From Mrakia gelida (taxonomy: Eukaryota > Basidiomycota > Tremellomycetes > Cystofilobasidiales > Mrakiaceae), in assembly GCA_024345305.1 (NCBI GenBank), contig BRON01000008.1, forward strand, positions 1,612,001-1,676,000: 64,000 bases of DNA, read 5' to 3'. Under the pieces are notes generated by a model. The model was not told the origin of the DNA, made no database searches, and saw nothing but the letters and a program-made list of their open reading frames with translations. This document shows, piece by piece, positions 32,453-43,992 of this stretch; the stretch's first letter is position 1, and every line of letters begins with the position of its first letter. The position numbers were made by a program, and so were the translations under genes.

Positions 32453-32821
32453 AGGAGATGTATCTCTAGACTCTAATTTGGTTATCAGCGATTGGTCTGT
32501 GCTTCGTTCGGATGGAAAGACGAGGGAGAGCGAGAGCCAGAAGACTTCGACGCGCGACCTTCGAGTTCTCCAGCTCTAGATCCGATTCTTTTTCGGGAGC
32601 TGATTTTCCAAGAAAACGCTGTTCCTACCAGAAGAGTCGAGTCCGGATGATCTGAAAACCTTCATAAAAAAGCCAAGAACTCTCTGTTATCTCCTTTCTT
32701 TTTCTCGGCGATCCATCGACTTCGCCCCCACGCTCTCTCGCTAGTTCACCTCCCAACTCTTCCTTCCTTCCTTCCCCCTCTTCTCTTCCTCCTTCGCCTC
32801 TCTTTCCCCTTCTTGTCGGTC
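32453..32821. other. Intergenic region upstream of the CRZ1-like gene
   Basis: Contains the 3' flank of the thioesterase gene and a long CT-rich stretch (32700-32820) immediately before the ATG at 32822, typical of a fungal promoter or 5' UTR. The frame is open from a TTG at 32813, but the first ATG is 32822. Confidence 0.45.
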
Positions 32822-35800
32822 ATGGCGTTCGCCCCTGGGACTCAGGAAGAGTTTGACCTCATCCTCTCTTCGCTCTCGTCTGCAGCTTCCCCTCGCCCAC
32901 CACCGTCGAATCCATCTCCTTCATCAGCAGCACTCCTCCCGAACCACCAACGAACGAACTCCTCCTCCCCTCATCCTCCTCCCATCCACGCCCCTACGCC
33001 AAACTCCTACCAGCAGCAGCAGCAGTTCTCTCAATCCTCTTTGTCCCCCAACTACGTTCAGCAGCAGCAGCCAGGATGGGGAGGGGACGGATCCTTCGAC
33101 GAGTTCTCCTTCGATCTTTCCGGAAGTGGAGCACAAGGAGAAGGAAGCGGAGGTCAGAACGACCAAGGATATCACTCCTTCGACGTTAACTCGTTCGGAC
33201 AGTCCTACCAAGGTCAAGTCGACACGGAGTCGAGTCTAGCGGGCGGTGGGAACTATGGAGGAGGAGGGAGTGCAGGGGAAGGTGGAGGAGGAGGAGCGCA
33301 ACCGTCGAGCTCCTCTTCCTCGTCCTTCTCGTTCAATCAGCCACCTCAGCAGGACTTCAACTCCTACCCATCCTTGTTCCCATCCAACCAGCAGCAGGAT
33401 CAACAACAGCAGCAGAAGGCCTGGATGTTCCCACAGCAACAACAACCCTCTCAACCCTCCTCCTCCTCCTCCAACACCTTCGACTTCAGCTCCCAACCTC
33501 TCCCTCAGTTCAACTTCATCACCACCAACCCTCCCTCACCAGCTCCAGATCCTTGGGCAAACCCTTCCCTCCTCCATCGTTCAACCCACTCTCACTCGCC
33601 CGCTCCCTCGTACGACGGAAACGATCATCACTCGAGTCGGAGCAGAGCTTCCTCCGTTGCAGGGAGTGCTCGAGGAGGACCAGACGGAGGAGGCGGTCCA
33701 AGCTCGTATGAAGGAGGTGATCCCGCCGAAGGGTCCGTCGGAGGAAACTTCGACTTCAGTCAATCCTCTCCAGCAGCTATGGACGAAGCTATGAGAGGGT
33801 TGACGTTCGAGGATCTCGCTCTCATCGCATCAGCAGGAGGATCCCCTCTCCCACCTTCCTTCAACCTCCCTCCCTCTCCCGACCCTCAACAACAGATCTA
33901 CGACCATCCCTCCTCGCCTTACAACCATCCTTCCGTCAACTCCCACGCTTCCTCCTCCCCTTCCTACGCTGGATCCCATCACACCTCTCCCTTCCCTCAC
34001 ACGAATCCGTCTCCTCCCTCGTTCAACATCGCCTACTCCCCAGCTTCGAACCCAGCCTCTCCCTCTCCTCCCGCTCAAGGAGGAAGCAGCAAATCCCCTC
34101 CTTCCCTCATCATCCCTCCAGATCCCACCGAAGCGTCCATCGCCAGTCCTCAGACCGAGCAGAAGCCCTCCTCGGCCTCGAGTCTCTTCCCTCCCGTGGA
34201 TCCCAGGATGGTTGGAGTCATGCGTCTCGCGACCGAAGGAGGAGGAGCCGGAGGTCCTCAGATCAACATCGTTCCTTCAACACCAACGAGTGGTCAGCTC
34301 GCAGGTCAGATCTTTTCGGAACACCTCGCAGAGCTGAACCGGAGACATCAGGAGCAGCAGCAACAGCAGCAGTCGACGCCTCACGCGCTTCCTCATCAGT
34401 CACCCGCCGCTCAACCTCAACCTCCACTCCACTCCCTTGACACAGCGTCGCCGCTCGCGTCGTTCGGATTCCCTCCTGCTTCCAACGGTCTTCCCTCCTC
34501 CCAGCAGCAGCAGCAAGCTCCCTCGTCGTCGTCGCAGGACCCTTCCCAGCCGGGACAGCAGTTCACGACCTCTCAGGCTCAGTTCGTCGCGATGATGTCG
34601 ATGCAGATGGCTCAGCAGCAGCTCGCGAACCAGCAGATGGCTCAGTACCAACAACAGCAGCAGCAGCAGGCGATGGGAGCAGGAGGAGGAGGAGAAGCTC
34701 CGAGCACGCCTCAGGCTTGGATGGCTCGTCTCGCTCAGCTGAACCAGTGGCAGGGAGGAGCCGGTCAGCAGCAGCAGCAACAACAGCCGTACGGATCGAC
34801 TCAGCAGCAGGAGCAGCTCCAGCAGCATCAGTTTCCTCATCTCCAACAGCAGCAACAACCTCCCTCCTACACCTTCAACCAACCTCAGCAACAGCCTCAA
34901 GCTCAGCAGCAACCTCAACATCACTTCCCCAATCCTCCCTACCAATACCAACCCTCTCAACCTTCCTCCTTCAACCTCCCTCGCCAACTCAAAGCTCCTC
35001 CCATCCGTCAACGTTCACGATCCGAAGCGTCCCTCATCCCTTACGACTTCGGACCTCCTGTCCCTCAAGCTCCCACCATGGATCCTTCCCTCCTACCCGG
35101 AAGTCGACACGACCCCAACTCCTCCTTCTTTCCTCCTCTCTCCTCGCCCAACACGGCCTTCAACTTCTCAGCCGACCCAGCGAGCTTGTCGGACGACGGA
35201 TCGGGATCGCATCAAGGAAGCCTACCGAGTCCGTCGACGTTCAGCTTCCCGTTCTTCATGGCTCCTGTTAGGCAGCCGACGGGAGACGATGGGATGGTGG
35301 GTGGAGATCCGAGTGGTGCTGGTTTCGGGGTGGGAGATGGAGGAGGAGGAGGAGAGGTTGGACATCCGAGACGAGCGAGCTTTGGGCAGCGAGCGTTCGG
35401 ACCTGGGACGCCTGAGTACGGGAGAGGATTGCTGAATCCGTGGGGACGAGGAGGGGGTGGAGAAGAGGGAGATAATGGTGTGTTTGGTGGGAGTGGAGTT
35501 GGAGTGAGGAGGAGTTCAAGTGATGCAGGTGGGAAGAGGAAGGGTCATCGAAAGGTTCGTCGCGTCTCGTTTCGTTTCGCCCTTCGTTCCCCATTATTGC
35601 GAGTCGCTGACTTCTTTCTCTCCCTCTTCTTCGGTTCACGAATTCTTCAGGCCAAGTCAGCCGAAGTCACCGCCTCCGCACCCGACTTCCTTCGTTCGAT
35701 AACTCGCTCAGACGGAACCCTAGGCGTCCCTTCCCCTCACTCCCCTTCGCGAAACAGCAACCACAGCCAACAGCATCTCCAAGCACCCTCCCCTTCCTGG

Positions 35801-36888
35801 TCAGCCTCCTCACCCGAGTTCTCACCCTCCTCGCGATCTCGATCTCGCTCGCCAACACCGGACATCCTCGCTCTCGATCCGGACGAGGTTGGATCGCAAG
35901 GAGGAGGAGCGGGAGGAAGCGACGGAGGTGGGAGTGTGACGAGCAACATGAGTGTTGTGAGCAAGCATAGCGTGACGACGAAGAAGACGGCGGCGGCGAG
36001 TCAGGGGAGGAGGAAGGTCGCTGCTCAGTTCGTCTGTCCGATTCCGGGGTGCGGGTCGACGTTCACGAGGTGAGTTTGAGTTTCGAGGACGCGCTCGAGG
36101 AGTCGAGAGGAGATCGGGCTGACCTTCTCCTTCTTGGTTCTTCTCTCAGGTCTTTCAATCTCAAAGGCCATCTTCGATCTCATACCGACGAGAGGTGCGC
36201 TCTTGGTTTTCTTTCGTCAAGTCGCGTCGAGTCGTTCTCGCACGACTCTCCGAACTGACTCATGTTCCTCTTCCTTTTCCTCTTTTGCAGACCCTTTAAG
36301 TGCGAAACTTGTGGCAAATCCTTCGCTCGACAACACGACTGCAAACGACACATGGCTCTCCACGGTACGTCTCCTTCTTTCTGCGTCGAGTCGAGTTCTC
36401 GCACTTCTCCTTCCTTCCTTCTCGCTCGAGCCTCGAACTGACTTGCCCTTCCTTTTCTTCCCCTCCTCCAGTTGGTTACCGACCTCACACGTGCCTTGGC
36501 TGCCAACGAAAGTTCGCAAGGCTGGACGCGCTGGCTCGACATCGTGAGTTCATCACCTTTCGAGTCGAGAGAAGAAACCAAAACTGACGCGCCGTGCTCG
36601 TCTTTTTCTTCTCTCCTCTGCCAGTCAAATCTGAAGCAGGTCAAGAATGCATCCGAAGTGGACTTCAACCTCCTGTGGACGAGCCGTGAGTCTACATTAC
36701 ATCTCTCTCTCTTTGGCCGCGTCTCGCGTCTCGACCTCGTTCTCTCGCTGACCCTCTCCCCTTCTTCGTCTCGTTTCGCTTCTAGGGAGGACCAAGGAGG
36801 AGGAGGTGCGAGCAGTACAAGTGGAGGAGCTGGGACGAGTACCTCGGTTGGGAAGGGGAAGAAGAAAGGAAGGGGGGTTCTGTTGTAG
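32822..36888 (+). CDS. CRZ1: Crz1-like C2H2 zinc-finger transcription factor
   Basis: Calcineurin-responsive factors of this type are dephosphorylated on calcium signalling and move to the nucleus. Exons: 32822-35554, 35651-36069, 36150-36194, 36291-36364, 36472-36543, 36625-36685 and 36786-36888, all phase-consistent. The first 900 residues are disordered, rich in Gln, Ser and Pro with many poly-Q runs. The DNA-binding region is at the end: finger 1 CPIPGCGSTFTRSFNLKGHL, finger 2 CETCGKSFARQHDCKRHMAL, and a third, shortened finger CLGCQRKFARLDALARH followed by LKSEAGQECI, the typical Crz1 tail. Each finger part sits in its own small exon. The tail ends VGKGKKKGRGVLL. Ser-Pro-rich segments may hold calcineurin docking sites, but I cannot pick out a clear PxIxIT motif. 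The 3' part of this gene was duplicated to about 51.8-52.8 kb. Confidence 0.85.
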
Positions 36889-37155
36889 TCGCGTCGTCGT
36901 CGCTTTGGGTTGTGCTTCGTTTTGCTTGGGCTCGGCCTTGCTTTTTGTTCCTCCATGCTTTTCTCTCTTCTTCTATATCTTTCGATCTCCTTCTTTCTTT
37001 CGTCCTCTTTGGGTTTAATGTTTGATGTCTGCTTGTGTTCTTCAACCACGGAGCAAAAAAATAAGGAAGCTGAAACGACGAACTGACGGAGCTCGTTTCG
37101 ACGAAGGTTGACTGCCTCAAACCATCTCCTTCTCCTCTCGCCTCCTTTCCCTTAA

Positions 37156-37215
37156 ATGGGAAGTCTTCCTTCGAGTTCGAACCTCAGTAGGACCCTCGCC
37201 ATCATCTTCAGCACC
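37156..37215 (+). promoter_or_regulatory. Leader of Rap1-like copy B with frameshifted upstream ORF
   Basis: This leader aligns by eye with the leaders of the other copies, starting ATGGGAAG and containing TTCGAGTTCGAACCTCAGTAG. Relative to them it lacks one base, so the upstream ORF does not stop at TAG but runs in frame into the main coding sequence (MGSLPSSSNLSRTLAIIFST then MSTTIFPK). Copy B may therefore start at 37156 rather than 37216. Confidence 0.5.
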
Positions 37216-39225
37216 ATGTCCACCACCATCTTCCCCAAGAACGAACCCACAGACCTCGAATTGATCCCTCCTTCCTCCGTCGAAACTCAACACCCTGGTC
37301 CTCCTTCTCCTGCCTCTGCTTCCCCCGTCGGCTCTTCGAGCGCTCCTCGAGCTCAAGAACCTCAAAACCCACGATACAGCAAGCTTTACTTCGATCCTTC
37401 GTCCGAGAAAGCAGTCAGGTTATCGTCGGATCTCATCGTTCGTGTCTTTTGCCGCATCTTCAGTTCCCGATTTCCTCCTGTCCGTCCCTCCCCTCGTCCT
37501 GACCCTTCCTCCCCCTCTTCTCTACAGAACCGGACCCTCGAGGTTCCCGATCTCTTCACCACCGACATCTCCCTCGCGACACACATCCTCGTCTCGGACC
37601 TTCCTTCCGCCCTGGGGGACAAGCTCATTCGAGCTCGAACAGCACTCTCCGTCGACAACGGTTCGAGGTTCCCTCAGGTCCTGACTCTCTCGTGGATCGA
37701 GGAGAGTCTCAGGTTGAAGCACTGGCAGCCTGAGGAGGGGTAATACTACGTTCCTGCTGAGGTGAAGAGGGAGGAGAAGCAAGGGCCTTTCGTGAAGAGG
37801 GAAGGGAGGGAAGATGTTGAGCTCGACTTCGAGGAGGGCGCGAGAGAGAGAAGGGAGGAGGAGACGAGTGCGAAGGTCGAAGGATTTGTGACGGACACTG
37901 CGATGAAGAGCGAGATTGCCACAGAGGGGTTTGGTGCTGCTGGACGGGAGGAAGGTATGGATGGGATTAAGAAGGAGGGGTGAGTTCAGCTCGTCTCGTT
38001 TCCGCTCATCCTCCCGTTCCTCGCTCTCTTAGAAAGGCTGGAGAGAACTCGCTGACTTCCCCATCCTTTGAATGTCCCCTCCACATACAGAACTGCTACT
38101 CAATCCACCCTCGAAGACGACGCCAGTCTCAAAACATCGAACGTCCCCATCCTCGTCGCTCCCGCTCTCGCTGCGTCGTCAAACGCTCCCGCCCGTTCTC
38201 GATGGACAGCCGAGGAAGAACAGCAGCTCGTTCGACATCTCGCTCGACCAGGAGGAAAACTCATCACCAAGTTCAAATCCTTTCACGCCGAGGTCAGTCC
38301 CTCCACCTAACATCCTGCGCCTTCTCGATCGTCCCTTTGCTGACTCGTTTGCGTCTCTCTTTCATCTTTTTGTCGCCTTCAGCATCCCTCTCGAAGCGTT
38401 GGGGCAATCGACAGCTACCATCGCACCTACCGAGTTCGGATCGAGGCAGCCGTCAAAGCGCTGCAGGACGTGGCCTCTCCCTCGTCTTCCTCGTCCTCCG
38501 CCACCGGACTCATCGTCGCCGTCGCGGGCCCTTCCTCTTCTTCTTCCGCTCCTCTTCCGAACACCTCCCATCGAGTCAGCCTCTCCTTCAAGAGGCCTGC
38601 CGAGACGTCCTTCAAACCCTCGTCCTCGCACAAGAGACACAAAGTCGAGGACTCGAACGCCGTCGCGTCGAACAGCTTTTCCACTTCCGCGCTCGACCAA
38701 CACCACCACGCTCAAGAATTTCCTCCCTCTCACCACGCTTCGGTCCCTTACACTTCTCCCTTCTCCTCCTCCTCCCGAAACGCATTCTTACAACCATCGT
38801 CGTCGAACATCCCCTCCTCCTCCGTCGCGGCGAACCCCAACTCAGACTCGACCAGGCACCTCCTCTTCGTCCCTTCCCACCCACCTTCTTTCCTCGCCCT
38901 CGGAGCACCTCCCCCTTCTTGCCTCTCTACCTTCCAGTGGTGCTACTTCTGCGGCGAGGACGGCTCTCCCTTCTTCCCCTCCCTCACGACCGCTACCCAC
39001 GACCTCGAGGAGGGAGAGCAAATCGCGTGCGCTCACTGCTTCGAGTGGGGTCAGTACTGGCTAGCTGGAGGGGGATGGAAGGAAGAGAAGCATGGAGGTG
39101 GTGATGGGAAGAGGAGGGAAGGAGGAACGTGGGAGGGGATGAGTGAGTTGGAGAGGCTGAGATGGGCGACGAGGAAGTTGGAGGAGAAGGGAGCGAGGGA
39201 TAGGAGCAGTTTGGTTGGGGAGTGA
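37216..39225 (+). CDS. Rap1-like BRCT-Myb protein, copy B, with in-frame stop after the BRCT domain
   Basis: Exons by phase: 37216-37437, 37528-37979, 38091-38292 and 38383-39225. Exons 1-2 encode a BRCT domain (LYFDPSSEKAVRLSSDLI ... LATHILVSDLPSALGDKLI ... QVLTLSWIEESLRLKHW). An in-frame TAA at 37741-37743 follows EEG; the frame then continues open to a GTGAGT donor at 37980. If instead the GTAATA that overlaps the stop (G at 37740) serves as donor, exon 2 ends at 37739 with the same phase and joins 38091 without a stop. Downstream are one Rap1-type Myb (RWTAEEEQQLVRHLARPGG ... VGAIDSYHRTYRVRIEAAVKAL), a Ser-rich linker with KRHKVED, and a cysteine module WCYFCGEDG ... IACAHCFEW. The first Myb/SANT module of copies A and C is missing. 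It is either a functional gene with altered splicing or a decaying one. Confidence 0.6.
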
Positions 39226-39735
39226 AGGAGGAGGGGCTCGGTTCGCAGTCTGTTTCGGTCTGGTTTGGTTTCGTATCTAGTCTCCTTCTTTCGCTCTCGC
39301 CTCTTTCATCACGACCTTCGACGCGCTTTCGTTCTTCCTCTTCTTCGTTCGTTTCTTTACTCTCTATCGCAGACACGCACCTTCATCTTTATCCCTAGCT
39401 CAGCATTCCCTCGATCACGACCTCTATGCTCCATTCTTTCTTCGACATCTCATGACCTCCTTCTCCCTCTTTCTCTTTCTCGCTCGCGTCGCGACGCGTG
39501 TCGTCCCCCCTCCTCCCTTTCCCTTCCCGACCGTCTCTCTCTGCCCCCCTCTCCTTCTCCTCGCACTCGGACACAAGCAGAGAAAAGAAGAAATGCATAT
39601 TCGGGCTCAAACCCAGAAACCAAAAATCAAAACAACCAAAATCAAAGCAGAAACGGAGCAAAAACCAACTCGAACCCAAAACAACACCACAAAAGCAAAA
39701 ACACCTCTCTCACCCCCCAAACTCAGACTTCTCAC
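39226..39735. other. Convergent intergenic region (Rap1-like B / F-box-LRR)
   Basis: CT-rich, then AAACCAAAA-rich near 39600-39700. It holds the 3' ends of the plus-strand copy B and the minus-strand F-box/LRR gene. No gene is seen. Confidence 0.4.
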
Positions 39736-42700
39736 TCACTTCTTCTTCCCACCCCCTCCTCCCCCAGCCTTCTTCCCTCCGCCACTCCCACCACTCTGAC
39801 CCGTCGTCTTCCACCCGTTTGACGTAACGACGACTTTCTTCCCTCCTCCCGCTCCTCCTCCCGCTCCTCCCCCCTCAGCCTTCCCAGCAGCAGGCTCACT
39901 AGCCCTTCTCGAGTGAATTCCTCCTCCGATAGTGGATCCTCGAGCACCAGAGACGGATGGGGAGGTTGAGGCTGAGGCTTGAGCGGGAGTTGGGTTTGGG
40001 TTTGGGCTCCCGAGCGGGATGACGATCTTGTTGCTGCTTCGACTTCCTTTCTTCCCGCCGGTGGGTTGATCAGGGAGGTTGGAGTTCGACGAGATGGGGG
40101 AGGTGTTGGCGTTGGTGTTGGTTCGAGCTGCTCGATCCCTGTACGAGAGGAGAGCTGGAGGGGTGGTTTTGTTCGACGACGACGTTGACGTGGGCTGCTC
40201 TGGCTCCTCGAGTCCGAGTCGTTCGAGTTCCGCTGAAGAAGTGACGGTAGGGAGTGCTGAAGCCGAGGAGAGAGTTCGTCTGTTCGTGGGAGGTTGTTGG
40301 GATTGTGAAGGAGGAGGGAGGAACTTTGCTGGGATGCGAGGTTGAACGATGTTGGATCCTCCGACGGCGGCGCTGGAAGAGTTCGACACGTCCCTTTCCT
40401 CGATGATGGAGCGACGACGAGGAGTGCTGCTGGTGTCCTGCTCGGAGGAGGAGGAAGGATCGGCGCGTCCGAGATCGAGTCGGAGAGTTCCTCCTTCGAC
40501 GACCGAGGAGGGTGAGGTTCCGTCGATGCTGCTGCTGGTGGTGGAGGACATGGACATTCCTCTCCTCTTCGACTCTGACGCTCCTGAGGTCGATCCGATC
40601 GATCCTTGTCGTTCGTGACTGCCGTATCGATCCCGATCCATCGAAGGCTGACCTCCTCCCGTCGAGAAGCTCGATCTCGGACTCGTCCCAACCCCTCCCC
40701 CGCCTCCTCCTCCCCCAAACTCCCTCATCTCCCTCGTCGGACTCCCCATCCCTCCTCCTCCCGCTCCTCCCCCAAAGTTCCAAGCAGGGAACCCCTTCGC
40801 AGCTTCAGCCCACTCGTCCTTCCACTTGACGGCAAACGAGACGAACTCGATGTCGACGACTCCCTTGAGCCCTGCAGCAGCGACGATGGCGCCTCCTCCT
40901 GAGCTGGACCTTCTTCCTCTTCCAACGGTGGAAGAGGTTCCGGTCGAGTCCGAGAGGGAGGAAGGTTGTTCGGCGTCCCGAGAGGCGAGCCAGAGTCCTA
41001 CTCCTCCTCGGCCGACCCAGCCGAGTTCGACGAGACGAGGGACGCGACGGACAAACTTGCGAACGTCCCGAAGGAGAGGGATGGTGGGATCCGTGGATTT
41101 GGCGACTGAGAACGAACGAGAACGAAGCGTACGCGTCGAGGTCAGCTCTCGTCGACTCCTCCTAACACCCAGTTCCCCATCTCAACTCGAACTAACTCAC
41201 GAAGAACAGGATGAAGCTCCTCCCCCGTCGGCGCCTGCAGGTCCGAAAGCGATATCGGAGGCGACGGATTCCCTGTCGCGTTACTAGGAACAGCGTGCTG
41301 ATGCTCCGACGACCGCTCTGAACGAAGAGACGACTTGGAGATCGTTGGGGACGACGAAGGAGTGTGAGGAGGGATGGACGAGCTCGTTGGAGCTGCGCTT
41401 GGGAGAGGAAGATGCTGAGTTTGGATGATGACGTGGAGGGTATGAAGACGAGTGAGGGAGGAGAAGGGCGTTGTGAGGAGGAGCTGAGGTTGAGGGTCGA
41501 CGCGACGAGGAAGAGGACACGTCAGACTCGACTTCTCGTCTCTCCCAGCTTCGAATCATACGAAATGAGGAAGGGATGAAAAGGTTCAAGACTACGACCA
41601 CTCACCAGTTTCGAAAACGGAGCATCCAACTCGAACTTGAACTTCTCGAGGTTCGTCAACGTCTTTGCGAGTTTCGAGACCTGATCCGAGCTGACTTCCC
41701 ACCAATCGATCTCGAGGACCCTCAACCCTGTTCCTTCCTCGAGGAGAGCATCGAAGAGCGTCTCGGGGATAGGTTTGACTGCACAGACGTCGTCTGGAGG
41801 AGGAGGTTCGTGTCCGAGTGGCGGAGCTGGGAAGAGGGAGAACGGAGGGGTCGAACGAGTTATCGAGAGGGTTCGGAGGTTGCTGAGTTGGACCGAAGGG
41901 ATCGAGAGGAGGTGGTCGAGGGACCAGCTGAGCGAGGGAGAAGCGGGAAGGAGTCAGGTCAAGTTGGAGAGAGGGAGATGTGGAGAAAGCGCTCGAAAGG
42001 AGGCCGAGGGAGTGAGGGAGGGAGGGAAAGGTGACTGACGAGTGATGAGGTCCAACATCCGAGATCTCAACGCGAAGATGCTTGAACGTCTCTGGGAAAT
42101 CGATCTTGGTCCAGATAGACTTCGAGAACCGGCCTGCGCGAACGAGCAGATCACAAAACCAAAACCAAGTCAGCTTCGTTCCTCCCAAGAAAGAGACGCG
42201 ACTCTTCGTTCGCGCGAACCTTGGACTTCCGAGAGCGTCAACCGCTCCAGATCCTGACATCCCTCGAAGAGCTTCAGCCTGAAGAAAGCCGCCCAAACCA
42301 ACGCGTTCGGGTCAGGTTCCGTTCGGGGCGAGATGAAGAAAGACAACGAAGCAGAGCACTCACAATCCCACATCCGTCAACTTCGTCCCCGTCGTCCTGA
42401 TCCAAACCTCCTTCACTCCCCTCCCCGCCTCACTCAGATTCTCCGCCAGCTGATCATCAAACAACGCTGAGTCCACCGAGACTTTGTCGAGGGGACTGTG
42501 TCCTGGGAGGTTGGTGATGTGGGAAGCGAAGTTCTTGGCTCCCATGGGCGAGAGACGAGAGATCTCGAGGGTCCGAAGTGCTTGAGGGAGGGGATGAGGG
42601 AGGTGGAAGCGAGGGATGAGGGAAGGGTGGTATTGGGTTGAGAGGGACGAAGGGTGGAGAGGTGGTGGGAGGAGGGAGAGGTGAGAGAGGGAGGGGAGGG

Positions 42701-43607
42701 AGAGGAGTTGCTGGAGGGGAGGGGGGGGGGGGGTGAGAGGCGAGGGAGGGACGGGGAAGGTCAGCTTCGTTTTCGTTCGTTCGTCCCTTCCCCTCCTTCA
42801 TCGCCGATTGTAGAGACGATTCACTGACCTGACTAACTCCCTCCCCCCAAACTCCTACCCCTTGCCACTCTATCCTCTGCACCGTACTCGCGCAAACGTT
42901 GAGCAAAGCGAGGAAGATGTCCTCTTCCCCTTGGTTCACTGGCGTTTGAGCGATGGATCCATGAGAGGCAGCGTGAGGGTTCGCAGGAGGGAAGACTGAG
43001 ATCTCCTGGACCGAAGAAGCGTAGCGAGTAGGGTTCCTAGATCATCGCGAAGGGGGGTGGATGGGAATGGAAGGGAGGGAGGGAGAGAAGGTCGAGTCGA
43101 AGTGTGTGGGGTCCGGGGAGGATGGGGAGGACGAGAAGGAGGAGATGAGATTGTGGCGAAGAACGAGAGAGAAGGTCAGCTTCTGTACTCGAGAGCGAGA
43201 AGATTTTCACCTCTCCTTCCTCGAAGAAAGCGAGATAACTCAAACCAAACGAACGAACGAACACTCACCCGAGAACGACTTCCCACCTCCTCCTCTCCTT
43301 CCACTCCACCTTCGTCTCCCCTTCCCCCCTCCCTTCCCCTCCCACCACCAGAGCAGGGAGAACGATCCGCAATCGCTTGTAGAGCACCCGAGAGGTAGCT
43401 TCGTGGAGGACGGATCCCATCGAGGTCAGGAAGGGCATCGTTTGGGAGGGATCCACAGAGAGAAGGGAGGATACGATCCCTGAAAGATGAGCTCAAAGTC
43501 AGCTCCACTGAGAGAGAGGGAGAGAGGGAGAAGGGGAAGATGGGTGACTGACTCTCCAGAGCTGGAAGAGGAAGCGAGTCCAGTGGTATCGCTGGCTTGT
43601 TGACCAT
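39736..43607 (-). CDS. F-box/leucine-rich-repeat protein with long disordered C-terminus
   Basis: F-box/LRR proteins are substrate receptors of SCF ubiquitin ligases. Ten exons join in phase: 43607-43557, 43479-43269, 43036-42829, 42710-42364, 42278-42220, 42133-42040, 41927-41606, 41483-41201 and 41105-39736, plus the splice between the first two. The N-terminus (IPLDSLPLPALERIVSSLLS ... EATSRVLYKRLRI) is F-box-like. LRR-type segments follow: LRTLEISRLSPMG, LKLFEGCQDLERLTLSEV, LSNLRTLSITRS, LRVLEIDWWEVSSDQVSKLA, LTNLEKFKFELDAPFSKL, SSLTRLHTLHVIIQTQ and FVRRVPRLVELGWVGRGG. The C-terminal 340 residues are Ser/Gly/Pro-rich and disordered, ending in a Gly/Lys tail (GGGKKAGGGGGGKKK). Total is about 1,060 residues. 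The substrate is unknown. Confidence 0.72.
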
Positions 43608-43992
43608 CGTTTTGGGAAGAGAAGGAGGGTGGGTGGGTGATGGGTGATTGGGGCGAGTCGAGGCCTGGCTCGAGTTCTTCTCGCTCGTTCGGGAGGGGAG
43701 AGGGCTGCGGCAGATTTTCGCTTCCGCTTCTTTCTGGAACGGACTCGACAAGCTGGCTGGTACAAAGAGGGGCGGGATCCATGAAGAACTGCCAAAGAGG
43801 TAGAGCTTGTTTTGCCCCGAGTGTCGAAAGAAGAGCGAGCAAAGGGCGAGAGGAACGCGTCGCTCACTGGCTCGTCTTCTCCTCCTCTCTCGTTGTTCCC
43901 CACCCCAATCCAGCAAAACTGAAACTCCTGAAGCATAGCACCACGAGGTAGATAAGGTACCCACAGCCCGAATCCTTCCAACAGTCCAAAAT
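43608..43992. other. Intergenic region upstream of the F-box/LRR gene
   Basis: Probable promoter of the F-box/LRR gene (start 43607) plus the 3' flank of the F-box/WD40 gene (stop 43993). Open frames on the minus strand here run into the F-box gene in other frames and look like shadows. Confidence 0.4.
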
